5,483 nucleotides of DNA from contig SKYY01000084.1 of NCBI GenBank assembly GCA_007127665.1, positions 1-5,483 of the forward strand, written 5' to 3'. Shown one piece after another: positions 1 through 5,483 of this stretch. Numbering within the stretch: the first letter of the stretch is position 1; every line of letters begins with the position of its first letter. The position numbers and the translations under genes were made by a program. Source of the DNA: Balneolales bacterium. Its GTDB lineage: Bacteria; Bacteroidota; Rhodothermia; Balneolales; Natronogracilivirgulaceae. The notes beneath the pieces are model-generated. The model searched no databases. It was not told where the DNA came from and worked only from the letters and a program-made list of their open reading frames with translations.

Positions 1-260
1 ATCATTCGGCGCATATGGGCACGTTGACGCTCTGAAGGAGGGTTATAAGCGTCTTCCGGGAAACTCAGACCGGATTCCCAGGTGGTGGTAGCCATTACAA
101 GCTGACCAATTTTCTGCCGGTCGGTCATTTCGGCAAGCACATTCCCGGCCCAGGTTTCCGAATCAAGCTGGGCTGGTGAACTGTAGCGGTCACAGCCGGT
201 ATTTGAGATAGAGATTCCCATAGCGAAGAAAAAAATAATGAGAGGAATTAGGTTCTTCAT
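1..260 (-). CDS. Putative glycoside hydrolase family 3 lipoprotein (N-terminus only)
   Basis: The reading frame opens at an ATG (complement of 258-260) and runs off the left edge, so only the first 86 residues are visible. Residues 1-22 look like a lipoprotein signal peptide: one lysine at position 2, a hydrophobic stretch at 4-17, then Asn-Thr-Gly-Cys with the candidate lipidated cysteine at 23. The Asn at -3 is a weak lipobox residue. Residues 37-56 contain W-A-G-N-V-L-A-E-M-T and then K-I-G-Q-L, closely matching the start of GH3 catalytic domains (typically an amphipathic helix, then MT-x-EEKIGQL). Family members hydrolyse beta-linked sugars, for example as beta-glucosidases or beta-N-acetylhexosaminidases, and a lipoprotein form would act in the periplasm or on the outer membrane. 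The catalytic residues are outside the window, so substrate and intactness cannot be judged. A weak AGGGA stretch precedes the ATG. It lies 156 bp downstream of the M48 gene on the same strand. Confidence 0.65.
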   Translation of the reverse strand, partial: MKNLIPLIIFFFAMGISISNTGCDRYSSPAQLDSETWAGNVLAEMTDRQKIGQLVMATTTWESGLSFPEDAYNPPSERQRAHMRRM

Positions 261-302
261 TTCCCTGTTTGTCCCTGAATTAATGGTTTTTGAGATGGAT
301 GA

Positions 303-411
303 CCGGGCAACTGCCCGGCTGCGATAAAGAACAGCGGAGGAGCCGGGCCTGGCGGTCCCGGGCTGCTCACCGAACTTCAGGGCCCTGCACAGATTACCGG
401 TCCATTGGACC
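303..411. repeat. Cluster of short GC-rich palindromes in the intergenic gap
   Basis: The 156-bp gap between the M48 gene and the GH3-like gene contains several perfect short inverted repeats. CCGGGC/GCCCGG arms lie at 303-308 and 313-318 with a 4-base loop. CCCGGG lies at 357-362. The 10-base palindrome CAGGGCCCTG lies at 378-387. GGTCCA/TGGACC arms lie at 399-404 and 406-411 around one base, only six bases past the M48 stop codon. A further CCGGGC at 343-348 could pair with 313-318 instead, giving alternative folds. No T-rich tract follows any of these on either strand, so none is a standard Rho-independent terminator. They may give a structured 3' end to the M48 transcript or simply reflect GC-rich noncoding sequence. 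No convincing promoter for the GH3-like gene was found. Confidence 0.4.
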
Positions 412-416
412 CTGGG

Positions 417-1652
417 TTATCCACCGGAACGGATGGCGCGGATGCGCTGGAGCACTGGTGGATGCGAATAATGCAAAAAAACGTGAAACGGGTGTGGAGT
501 AAGGTTTGATAGATTGTCGGCCGAAAGTTTTTTGAGAACAGACACCATGCTTTCCGGGTCTCCGGTGGTGTCGGCAGCGAAGCGGTCCGCTTCAAACTCG
601 TGCTTTCTCGACATCACCTGCATGATCACGGAGAGAACCATCTCAATGGGCGAATAGAGCAATCCGAAGAATACGAGTCCCGCATAAACGGAAATATGCT
701 CCATGAAAAAGGCCTCATGAAGTCCCGGAACACGGATAAACAGTGACAGCAGAAAAAGCATTACCCCGGTATGCAGTATGCTGATGACCATGTTTTTGGG
801 GATGTGTTTCTTCTTGTAATGTCCAACCTCATGGGCCAGTACGGCTACCAGTTCCGGGACCGAATGGTTTTCTATCAGTGTATCGAACAGGGCAATGCGC
901 TTGTTCCGCCCGAATCCGGTGAAGAACGCATTGGATTTGCTGGAACGGCGCGAACCGTCAATTTTATAGATGCCGCGCAGAGGAAACGAAACTTTCCCGG
1001 CGTAATCAAGAATGGCCTGTTTCAGTTCACCGTCTTCCAGCGGTGTGAATTTGTTGAAGAGCGGCATGATCCATGTCGGGGCGATGAACTGGACAAAAAG
1101 GGTAAATATCACAACCACCGCCCAGGCATAGAGCCAGGCGATGGCCCCTAAATATTCGAAGATGCCGATCACTCCGGCCAGCAGGGGTGCGCCCAGCAGT
1201 ATGGTCAGCATCAGTCCTTTCAGACGGTCTGTGACGAATGTAGCCGGCGTTGTTTTATTGAATCCGAAACGTTCCTCGATGACAAAGGTGGAGTAGATGG
1301 AAAAGGGAAGTGAGATGATGGTCTGGGCCAGGATCAGTATCCCGACGAACAGGAGTCCCGTCACTATGGTGCCGTAGCCGAAATCACGCACGAACACATC
1401 CACCCAGTTAAACCCTCCGGCAAACCAGAAGACGAGCAGTACGATGATGCTGAACGTCGATGTCAGGAGCCCGAAACGGGTGCGGATCCTGGTGTACTCC
1501 TGTGCCTTGCGGTATTTTTCCTCGTCAAAGACATCCTTGAATTCATCGGGCAGCGCTTTTTGCAATGCCCGCAGATTCAGCAGATCCGAGATCAGGTTGA
1601 GGGCGTAGTTGACGGCCAGAGCAAGCAGTATGATAACAGCGTAGATATTCAT
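417..1652 (-). CDS. M48 family (Ste24-like, M48A) membrane zinc metallopeptidase
   Basis: This 411-residue integral membrane protease matches the full length of Ste24/CAAX prenyl protease 1 homologues. The zinc-binding HEVGH motif is at 274-278 (His274, His278, catalytic Glu275). The second metal motif, E-F-E-A-D at 352-356, supplies the third ligand, probably Glu352. The family signature around K-S-N-A-F-F-T-G-F-G at 239-248, followed by R-I-A-L-F-D-T-L-I at 252-260, is present, as is the C-terminal S-H-P-P with R-I-R-A-I at 396-407. Hydrophobic segments at about 3-24, 61-79, 95-119, 146-168, 170-192, 288-308 and 321-346 give seven membrane spans, as in Ste24. All key residues are intact. 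Eukaryotic relatives cleave prenylated CAAX proteins and clear stuck translocon substrates. Bacterial substrates are mostly unknown, and a role in membrane protein quality control is an inference. It starts at ATG with only a weak TAGG upstream, 93 bp after the helicase stop. That gap holds a 5-bp inverted repeat (GCCAT/ATGGC, 1711-1728) but no terminator. Confidence 0.93.
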   Translation of the reverse strand: MNIYAVIILLALAVNYALNLISDLLNLRALQKALPDEFKDVFDEEKYRKAQEYTRIRTRFGLLTSTFSIIVLLVFWFAGGFNWVDVFVRDFGYGTIVTGLLFVGILILAQTIISLPFSIYSTFVIEERFGFNKTTPATFVTDRLKGLMLTILLGAPLLAGVIGIFEYLGAIAWLYAWAVVVIFTLFVQFIAPTWIMPLFNKFTPLEDGELKQAILDYAGKVSFPLRGIYKIDGSRRSSKSNAFFTGFGRNKRIALFDTLIENHSVPELVAVLAHEVGHYKKKHIPKNMVISILHTGVMLFLLSLFIRVPGLHEAFFMEHISVYAGLVFFGLLYSPIEMVLSVIMQVMSRKHEFEADRFAADTTGDPESMVSVLKKLSADNLSNLTPHPFHVFLHYSHPPVLQRIRAIRSGG

Positions 1653-1745
1653 TGCCTATTGTATTGTTTTACTGGTTGTCTTGCTCATTCTGCTGCTGAC
1701 CGGTTGCCTTGCCATGTAACTCAATGGCTGACCAGCTGTTCGGGA

Positions 1746-3644
1746 TCAGTTTCCGCCAAGGATATTCTTGACTTTTGACCAGAAGCCTTTCTTTTTTTGT
1801 ACGGCCTTGTTCACCTTCTTCATATCGGGTGAGGTGATGTTTTCAAAGAGTTCCTTGCGTTGGGTCTCCTGGCGTGACATTTTTTTTCTGGATGCGTCTG
1901 ACGGCTGGTCGGTCTGGCCTTTGCCGCGACCTCGTCCCCGGCGCGGACCCTTGCGTTGTCCCGGTTGGCCCTGGCGACGGGAGTCCTCCTCACCGCCCGG
2001 TTTTTCATCACGGCGCTGCTGGGGTTTTCTGCCTCTGCCACGGCCACGACCTCCGGATTTCTGCTGCCTGGAATCTTTTTTCCGGCCGGAATCATCTTTT
2101 TGATCCGGTCCCTTGTCATCGGGCTGTTTGTCTGCGGCCTTTTCATCCCTGGCCGCCTTGCCACGAGCCTGCTTGTCCGCTCCCGGGGTATCCCCAGCCT
2201 GCTTGCCTGATGGCTGCTGATCGTCCCCGTGGCTTTCCTGGCTTTGCGTCTGGCGCTTTCCCGTACGTTTTCTGGCGCCCGGACGTTTTCTGCCGCGTCG
2301 GCGTTTCGGCCGTTCGTCCTGCTGGTCCCGATCTGTTTCCGTTTTTTCGACTGCCTGCTTGTCAGCGGGCTGTTTTTCAGCGTCCTGTTTATCGGCGGCC
2401 TGTTTCCGGGAATCTCCTTTTTCAGTACCCTGAGGATCTTTTTTCTGTCGGGATGATGCCTTTTGTCCGCGGCCTTTGTCCCTATCCCGCTTTTCCCGAC
2501 CGTCCGTTTTTCTGTCGCCGTCAAGCTCAGGCACTTCCCGCTTGTTGATTCTGGACTTCATGGCACGGATGATATTCTCCATGTAGCGGCGATCCTGTCC
2601 CGAAACCAGGGTGATGGCGTCGCCTTTGGCCTCGGCACGGGCCGTACGGCCGATGCGGTGGACATAATCCTCCACATCATGGGGTACGCTGAAGTTGATG
2701 ATATGCGAGATTCCATCCACATCAATTCCGCGTGACATGACATCGGTGGCCACAATGATCCGGTATTCTCCTTTACGAAAGCTTTCCAGTGCTTTTTCCC
2801 GCTCTGCCTGCGACCGGTCGCCATGGATGCTGGTCACGCTGGCTCCTTTTTTCCTGAGCTCCCGGGTCAGTTTGTCGACGGCCCGTTTGGTGGACATGAA
2901 AATGATGGCCGATGCCCACTGTTCTTTTTCAAACAGATGGAGCACGAGCGGCAGCTTGTGCCGCTCTTCGACATAGTACATGCCCTGGGTAACGCCTTCG
3001 GCCGCCATGTTGGGCGGGGCCATGTTGACCCGCTCCGGGTTGTTCATCATCTTTCTGGCCAGCTGTTCGATTTTCGGCGGTATGGTAGCCGAAAAGAGCA
3101 GTGTCTGACGTTCCTTGGGCAGTTTGCTGACGATTTGCGTGATATCGGGGATAAAGCCCATATCCAGCATGCGGTCGGCTTCGTCGAGGATCAGGAAATC
3201 AAGATTGCTGAAGTCGACATCATGGATCTTTATGTGGTCCAGCAGCCGTCCGGGTGTGGCAACGATGATGTTGGTTCCCCGGTTGAGCGCTTTTTCCTGA
3301 CGCGACCAGTCGTCGCCGCCATACACTTTTGCGGTTGTAAGCCCGGTGTGATAGCCAATCGCAAAGAAGGCCTCGTCGACCTGGCTCGCAAGCTCGCGGG
3401 TGGGCGTTATGACCAGTGCGCGGATGCCTTCCTGCTTTTTCTTTTTCTTCTCAAGAAGGTTATGCAGGATCGGAATGGCAAAAGCTGCTGTCTTGCCGGT
3501 ACCTGTCTGTGCGGAGGCCAGGACATCCCGGCCTTCCATGATCAGTGGAATACATGCTTCCTGGATTGGGGTGGGCTTTTCAAACCCCATGTCCCTTAAC
3601 CCGTCCAATACCTCGCTCTGGAGGTTAAAATTTTCAAATGACAA
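1746..3644 (-). CDS. DEAD-box ATP-dependent RNA helicase, RhlE-like, with long charged C-terminal tail
   Basis: This is an ATP-dependent RNA unwinding enzyme of superfamily 2, probably acting in ribosome assembly or RNA turnover. Numbering is from the TTG at 3642-3644 (632 residues). The core shows the Q motif G-F-E-K-P-T-P-I-Q (20-28), Walker A A-Q-T-G-T-G-K-T (45-52), PTRELA (81-86), TPGR (130-133), DEAD (154-157), SAT (185-187), motif IV (247-253), A-T-D-V-M-S-R-G-I-D-V (299-309) and H-R-I-G-R-T-A-R (329-336). All are intact. From about 374 to 632 the protein is low complexity, rich in Lys, Arg, Asp, Gln and Gly, with four ADKQ units, two Arg-Gly runs, and a compact end G-F-W-S-K-V-K-N-I-L-G-G-N. 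No ATG exists before the core. In-frame TTG codons occur at 3684-3686 and 3642-3644, with a TGA stop further upstream. I prefer the inner one because it gives M-S-F-E-N-F-N-L, the usual family start, and avoids translating a T8 run. Neither has a good Shine-Dalgarno sequence. It follows the CPBP gene on the same strand. Confidence 0.93.
   Translation of the reverse strand: MSFENFNLQSEVLDGLRDMGFEKPTPIQEACIPLIMEGRDVLASAQTGTGKTAAFAIPILHNLLEKKKKKQEGIRALVITPTRELASQVDEAFFAIGYHTGLTTAKVYGGDDWSRQEKALNRGTNIIVATPGRLLDHIKIHDVDFSNLDFLILDEADRMLDMGFIPDITQIVSKLPKERQTLLFSATIPPKIEQLARKMMNNPERVNMAPPNMAAEGVTQGMYYVEERHKLPLVLHLFEKEQWASAIIFMSTKRAVDKLTRELRKKGASVTSIHGDRSQAEREKALESFRKGEYRIIVATDVMSRGIDVDGISHIINFSVPHDVEDYVHRIGRTARAEAKGDAITLVSGQDRRYMENIIRAMKSRINKREVPELDGDRKTDGREKRDRDKGRGQKASSRQKKDPQGTEKGDSRKQAADKQDAEKQPADKQAVEKTETDRDQQDERPKRRRGRKRPGARKRTGKRQTQSQESHGDDQQPSGKQAGDTPGADKQARGKAARDEKAADKQPDDKGPDQKDDSGRKKDSRQQKSGGRGRGRGRKPQQRRDEKPGGEEDSRRQGQPGQRKGPRRGRGRGKGQTDQPSDASRKKMSRQETQRKELFENITSPDMKKVNKAVQKKKGFWSKVKNILGGN
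2124..2396 (-). repeat. ADKQ repeat units in the helicase tail
   Basis: The tail of the helicase carries four copies of Ala-Asp-Lys-Gln in two pairs, starting at residues 417, 427, 489 and 504 (numbering from the TTG at 3644). Copies within each pair are 10 and 15 residues apart, and related variants such as D-A-E-K-Q lie between them. At DNA level this appears as recurring plus-strand motifs close to CTGCTTGTC and CTGTTTGTC. The pattern suggests growth of the tail by imperfect local duplication. The segment between the pairs is strongly basic, with a run rich in Lys, Arg and Gly at about 446-464. Confidence 0.55.
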
Positions 3645-3659
3645 AATATTACTGGTTTT

Positions 3660-3691
3660 AAAAAAAAGTGGCTTATTTCTGTACAATAAGC
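3660..3691 (-). terminator. Hairpin plus T8 tract between CPBP and helicase genes (terminator or attenuator-like)
   Basis: Read on the minus strand, a perfect 7-bp stem (GCTTATT/AATAAGC, 3671-3677 and 3685-3691, 7-base loop) is followed by CAC and eight T residues (3667-3660). It begins 38 bp after the CPBP stop codon and ends 15 bp before the preferred TTG start of the helicase. The shape is that of a Rho-independent terminator, but the stem is AT-rich with only two G-C pairs, so it may be weak. Because so little room remains before the helicase, that gene's own promoter would have to lie upstream of the hairpin. It would then sit in the helicase 5' leader. The alternative TTG start at 3684-3686 falls in its loop. 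Confidence 0.4.
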
Positions 3692-3728
3692 GATTTACTC
3701 AATCGCAGTAATATACAAAAATTTGCGG

Positions 3729-4661
3729 TCAATCGTAAGTGCTTCGCATAGAGGGTTCGCGTACAAGTTCTTTGGAAATGGCCGTCGGGTAACCTCTGTA
3801 GCGAAGCAGGGCCCATGTCATGGCTATCAGGAGTAACACACCTATGACACCGAGGATACCGCCTTCCGGACCAAAGCGGCCGCCGGTCCAGATTTCCGGT
3901 CCGGTTGCCTCAAACTGAAGCACGGACTGCCGGAACCGGATGCCGCTCACGGGCAGGCCGTAGAGAGCGCCCATGATGACATTCCATGCAAAATGGAGTC
4001 CGACCGAGATCCCAAGTTGGCCGGTTACCACATAGGGCAGCGCCAGCATGGCACCTGCAAGGAAAATCACGACAATTCCGAGCAATGTGATGTTCGGGTT
4101 TCCAATATGCAAAAATCCAAAAACGAGTGACGAAATAGCGATGGCAATGAGTCCGGCGGTATTTCGGTTTTTTCCGTTGTAAAAACCCTCTGTAAGGTTC
4201 CTGAGCTGGTATCCGCGCGACCAGAGCTCCTCATAAAAGCCCACAACGGCCATGGTGAGGACGTATCCACCCAGTTGGACAACGAAATTTCGTTGCGAAG
4301 AACGGTTCCAGCCGAATCCGGTGAATTCAATCCATCCCATCAGCCACTGGAAGAGTACGATGAGTGTCATCACGAGGGTCGCTATCAGGAATCCGGCCAG
4401 GCAGTCACGCCACCATTGCGTATCCATCCGGAGTCCGAAATCTTTGATGGGGCGCTTGTCAAATGCCCAACCGGCAATCCAGACCGACAGGGTGACGGCG
4501 ATACCAAAAGCGACAATCTGCATGTTCTGTCCGCCGAATACTGAGGCTGCGAGTGAAAGGGGGATGTAGAGCAGCAGGGCCAGGGCCAGTTGCATAAGAA
4601 GACGCCAACCGGCACGGATGCGTCCGTCCGGCGAAACAAACAGGGTATTAAAGAAATCCAT
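3729..4661 (-). CDS. CPBP family (Rce1-like, ABI) intramembrane glutamic endopeptidase
   Basis: This is a 310-residue polytopic membrane protein. The three signature motifs of the CPBP/Abi family are all present: E-E-x-x-x-R at 144-149 (Glu144, Glu145, Arg149), F-x-x-x-H at 181-185 (His185) and H-x-x-x-N at 223-227 (His223, Asn227). In the eukaryotic relative Rce1 and the archaeal homologue MmRce1, these residues form the intramembrane catalytic site. Hydrophobic segments lie at about 19-42, 45-66, 85-109, 126-143, 166-184, 189-206, 208-231 and 267-287. Bacterial members include bacteriocin self-immunity proteins and maturation proteases, but most, including this one, have unknown substrates; there is no bacteriocin gene nearby. 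The soluble N-terminal stretch (P-D-G-R-I-R-A-G-W-R, 11-20) is a common lead-in to the first helix in such proteins. The ATG start has no clear Shine-Dalgarno sequence. It is divergent from the SRAP gene and is first in the minus-strand group. Confidence 0.92.
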   Translation of the reverse strand: MDFFNTLFVSPDGRIRAGWRLLMQLALALLLYIPLSLAASVFGGQNMQIVAFGIAVTLSVWIAGWAFDKRPIKDFGLRMDTQWWRDCLAGFLIATLVMTLIVLFQWLMGWIEFTGFGWNRSSQRNFVVQLGGYVLTMAVVGFYEELWSRGYQLRNLTEGFYNGKNRNTAGLIAIAISSLVFGFLHIGNPNITLLGIVVIFLAGAMLALPYVVTGQLGISVGLHFAWNVIMGALYGLPVSGIRFRQSVLQFEATGPEIWTGGRFGPEGGILGVIGVLLLIAMTWALLRYRGYPTAISKELVREPSMRSTYD

Positions 4662-4780
4662 GATGTAAGCAATCTTTCAAAAATGGTGTATCTTTCTGAC
4701 CGGTGAATGTCATTTTGACGGCAAGGATTTGCCGTTTTGCACACAAAATCGTTACAGAACCCAAGATCGAATCTGTTATC
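4662..4780. promoter_or_regulatory. Divergent promoter region of the CPBP and SRAP genes
   Basis: These 119 bp separate the two divergently transcribed genes, so they must hold the start signals for SRAP and probably for the minus-strand group. On the minus strand, CATTTTTG (4678-4685) fits the Bacteroidetes -7 element TAnnTTTG at all but one position, but no TTTG -33 element sits at the right distance. On the plus strand, TTTTGAC (4713-4719) resembles an upstream element and TTTTGC (4735-4740) part of a -7 element, but their spacing is too short. I cannot assign a transcription start. The region also contains the inverted repeat listed separately. Confidence 0.4.
4718..4735. promoter_or_regulatory. 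Perfect 7-4-7 inverted repeat, candidate operator or leader hairpin
   Basis: The sequence ACGGCAA-GGAT-TTGCCGT is a perfect inverted repeat with 7-bp arms (4718-4724 and 4729-4735). It lies 45 bp before the SRAP start and 57 bp before the CPBP start on the other strand. Its symmetry and central position in a divergent promoter region suit a binding site for a dimeric regulator. As RNA on the plus strand it would form a hairpin followed by only four T residues, too little for a good terminator. It does not match the E. coli (CTGT-N8-ACAG) or Gram-positive (GAAC-N4-GTTC) SOS boxes. Confidence 0.35.
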
Positions 4781-5461
4781 ATGTGCGGAAGATACACGCT
4801 TTATTCGGATAAAAAAGCCATTGAAGACCAGTTTGAGGTTGCCATAGCCGACGACGAGCTTATGCGTCCCGACTATAATGCGGCGCCGGGCACGGTGCGT
4901 CCTGTAGTGCTCATAAGAGGCACGCAGGAGCGTGCTGTCGGAGCTCTCAAATGGGGGCTGGTTCCGCCGTTTGTCAAGGATCTTTCGGACTGGAAGCCGC
5001 TGATCAACGCCCGGAGCGAAACGGTCAATGAAAAGCCCTCATTCCGCAAGGCGTTTCAGCGGAAACGCTGCATTGTGCCTGCCAACGGGTTTTACGAGTG
5101 GAAGGACTTTGGAGGCGGAAGAAAGATCCCTTTTTATATTCGCCTGCTCGATCAGGATCTGTTCGGCATGGCCGGCATCCACGAGACGCACCGGGACGCC
5201 GATGGGAACGAGCTGCACACATTTGCCATACTGACCACGGAAGCCAACGAGCTCATGCAACCGCTGCATGACCGCATGCCGGTGATCCTGCGCCAGGATG
5301 ACTATAATGTCTGGTTGAATCCCGTGCAGCCCAGGCCTGAAGCGCTGCAATCACTGCTGACCCCCTATCCAACCGAAAACATGTCCACATTCAAGGTGAG
5401 CACGGATGTGAACAATGCCCGGAATAACGGGCCGGACCTGATCAATCCGAAATTAAAGTAA
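4781..5461 (+). CDS. SRAP/HMCES family protein (YedK-like, 'SOS response-associated peptidase')
   Basis: This 226-residue protein protects abasic sites in single-stranded DNA by forming a covalent DNA-protein crosslink through its N-terminal cysteine. The start is fixed by biochemistry: M-C-G-R-Y-T-L places Cys2 next to the initiator Met, whose removal exposes the reactive residue. An in-frame upstream extension to 4703 would bury it and is rejected. Other conserved positions are visible: the W-G-L-V-P-P segment (58-63), Asn76 with A-R-S-E (77-80), R-C-I-V-P-A (96-101), Glu106 in G-F-Y-E-W-K (103-108), I-L-T-T-E-A-N (150-156), His163 in L-H-D-R-M-P (162-167) and the C-terminal V-N-N ... N-N-G-P (210-218). 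These correspond to the C2, N75, E105 and H160 active-site set of E. coli YedK, and the length matches. No Shine-Dalgarno sequence is evident. It is the only plus-strand gene, and the 22 bases after its stop codon reveal nothing further. Confidence 0.95.
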   Translation: MCGRYTLYSDKKAIEDQFEVAIADDELMRPDYNAAPGTVRPVVLIRGTQERAVGALKWGLVPPFVKDLSDWKPLINARSETVNEKPSFRKAFQRKRCIVPANGFYEWKDFGGGRKIPFYIRLLDQDLFGMAGIHETHRDADGNELHTFAILTTEANELMQPLHDRMPVILRQDDYNVWLNPVQPRPEALQSLLTPYPTENMSTFKVSTDVNNARNNGPDLINPKLK

Positions 5462-5483
5462 CAAACTGAGGCAGCGGGTCGGG

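Noticed and set aside
303..318. The CCGGGC/GCCCGG hairpin as a Rho-independent terminator.
   Set aside because: Neither strand has a T tract after the stem.
1820..2548. Long open frames overlapping the helicase tail (same strand shifted, 1820-2524, and opposite strand, 1874-2548).
   Set aside because: They fall exactly in the low-complexity GC-rich tail, where stop codons are scarce in all frames. Their products are Arg/Pro- or Phe/Leu-rich with no recognisable domain, and the helicase frame continues to a family-like C-terminus.
2823..3599. A 258-codon plus-strand open frame antisense to the helicase core.
   Set aside because: It is opposite a gene with every helicase motif intact and shows no domain of its own; it is a shadow of codon bias.
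3692..3735. Possible helicase promoter on the minus strand (TTGACC and TATATT).
   Set aside because: The spacing is about 11 bases instead of about 17, and no good TAnnTTTG element is present, so AT richness alone explains the match.
3729..4661. Bacteriocin immunity role for the CPBP protein.
   Set aside because: The family includes immunity proteins, but no bacteriocin precursor, transporter or regulator gene is visible nearby.
4751..4779. Possible SOS box from the TTACAG and CTGTTA halves before the SRAP start.
   Set aside because: The halves are in ACAG...CTGT order, the reverse of a LexA box, with wrong spacing and imperfect symmetry.
4703..4780. An upstream extension of the SRAP reading frame to a start at 4703.
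   Set aside because: The catalytic cysteine must follow the initiator Met directly. The extension would bury it, and it runs through the inverted repeat.

Overview
This is an ordinary-looking chromosomal window of moderate GC content with four genes on the minus strand and one on the plus strand. There are no RNA genes, CRISPR arrays, insertion sequences or phage genes. The likely source is a Bacteroidota-like bacterium (Bacteroidetes, Rhodothermota or Balneolota type). This is an inference from weak or absent Shine-Dalgarno sequences, a start that can only be TTG on the helicase gene, the style of its helicase, and a lipoprotein-type glycoside hydrolase. Nothing in the window fixes the taxon.

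Layout, left to right. Positions 1-260 (minus) hold the N-terminus of a secreted, probably lipid-anchored protein that resembles the start of glycoside hydrolase family 3; the rest lies outside the window. Positions 261-416 are intergenic and rich in short GC-rich palindromes. Positions 417-1652 (minus) encode a seven-helix Ste24-type M48 zinc metalloprotease. Positions 1746-3644 (minus) encode an RhlE-like DEAD-box RNA helicase with an approximately 260-residue charged, low-complexity tail. A hairpin followed by a T8 tract lies just upstream of it. Positions 3729-4661 (minus) encode a CPBP (Rce1-like) intramembrane protease. Positions 4662-4780 are a divergent promoter region containing a perfect 7-4-7 inverted repeat. 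Positions 4781-5461 (plus) encode a complete SRAP/HMCES-type (YedK) protein that protects abasic sites.

The order CPBP protease, helicase, Ste24-like protease on one strand, with gaps of about 40-95 bp, could be one transcription unit, although the hairpin before the helicase may interrupt or modulate it. The two membrane proteases are bacterial relatives of the two unrelated endoproteases (Ste24 and Rce1) that process CAAX proteins in eukaryotes. The SRAP gene is transcribed away from this group and works in DNA damage tolerance. I see no compelling new multi-gene system. The items most worth checking are the helicase tail, its leader hairpin, the pairing of the two proteases, and the inverted repeat in the divergent promoter.
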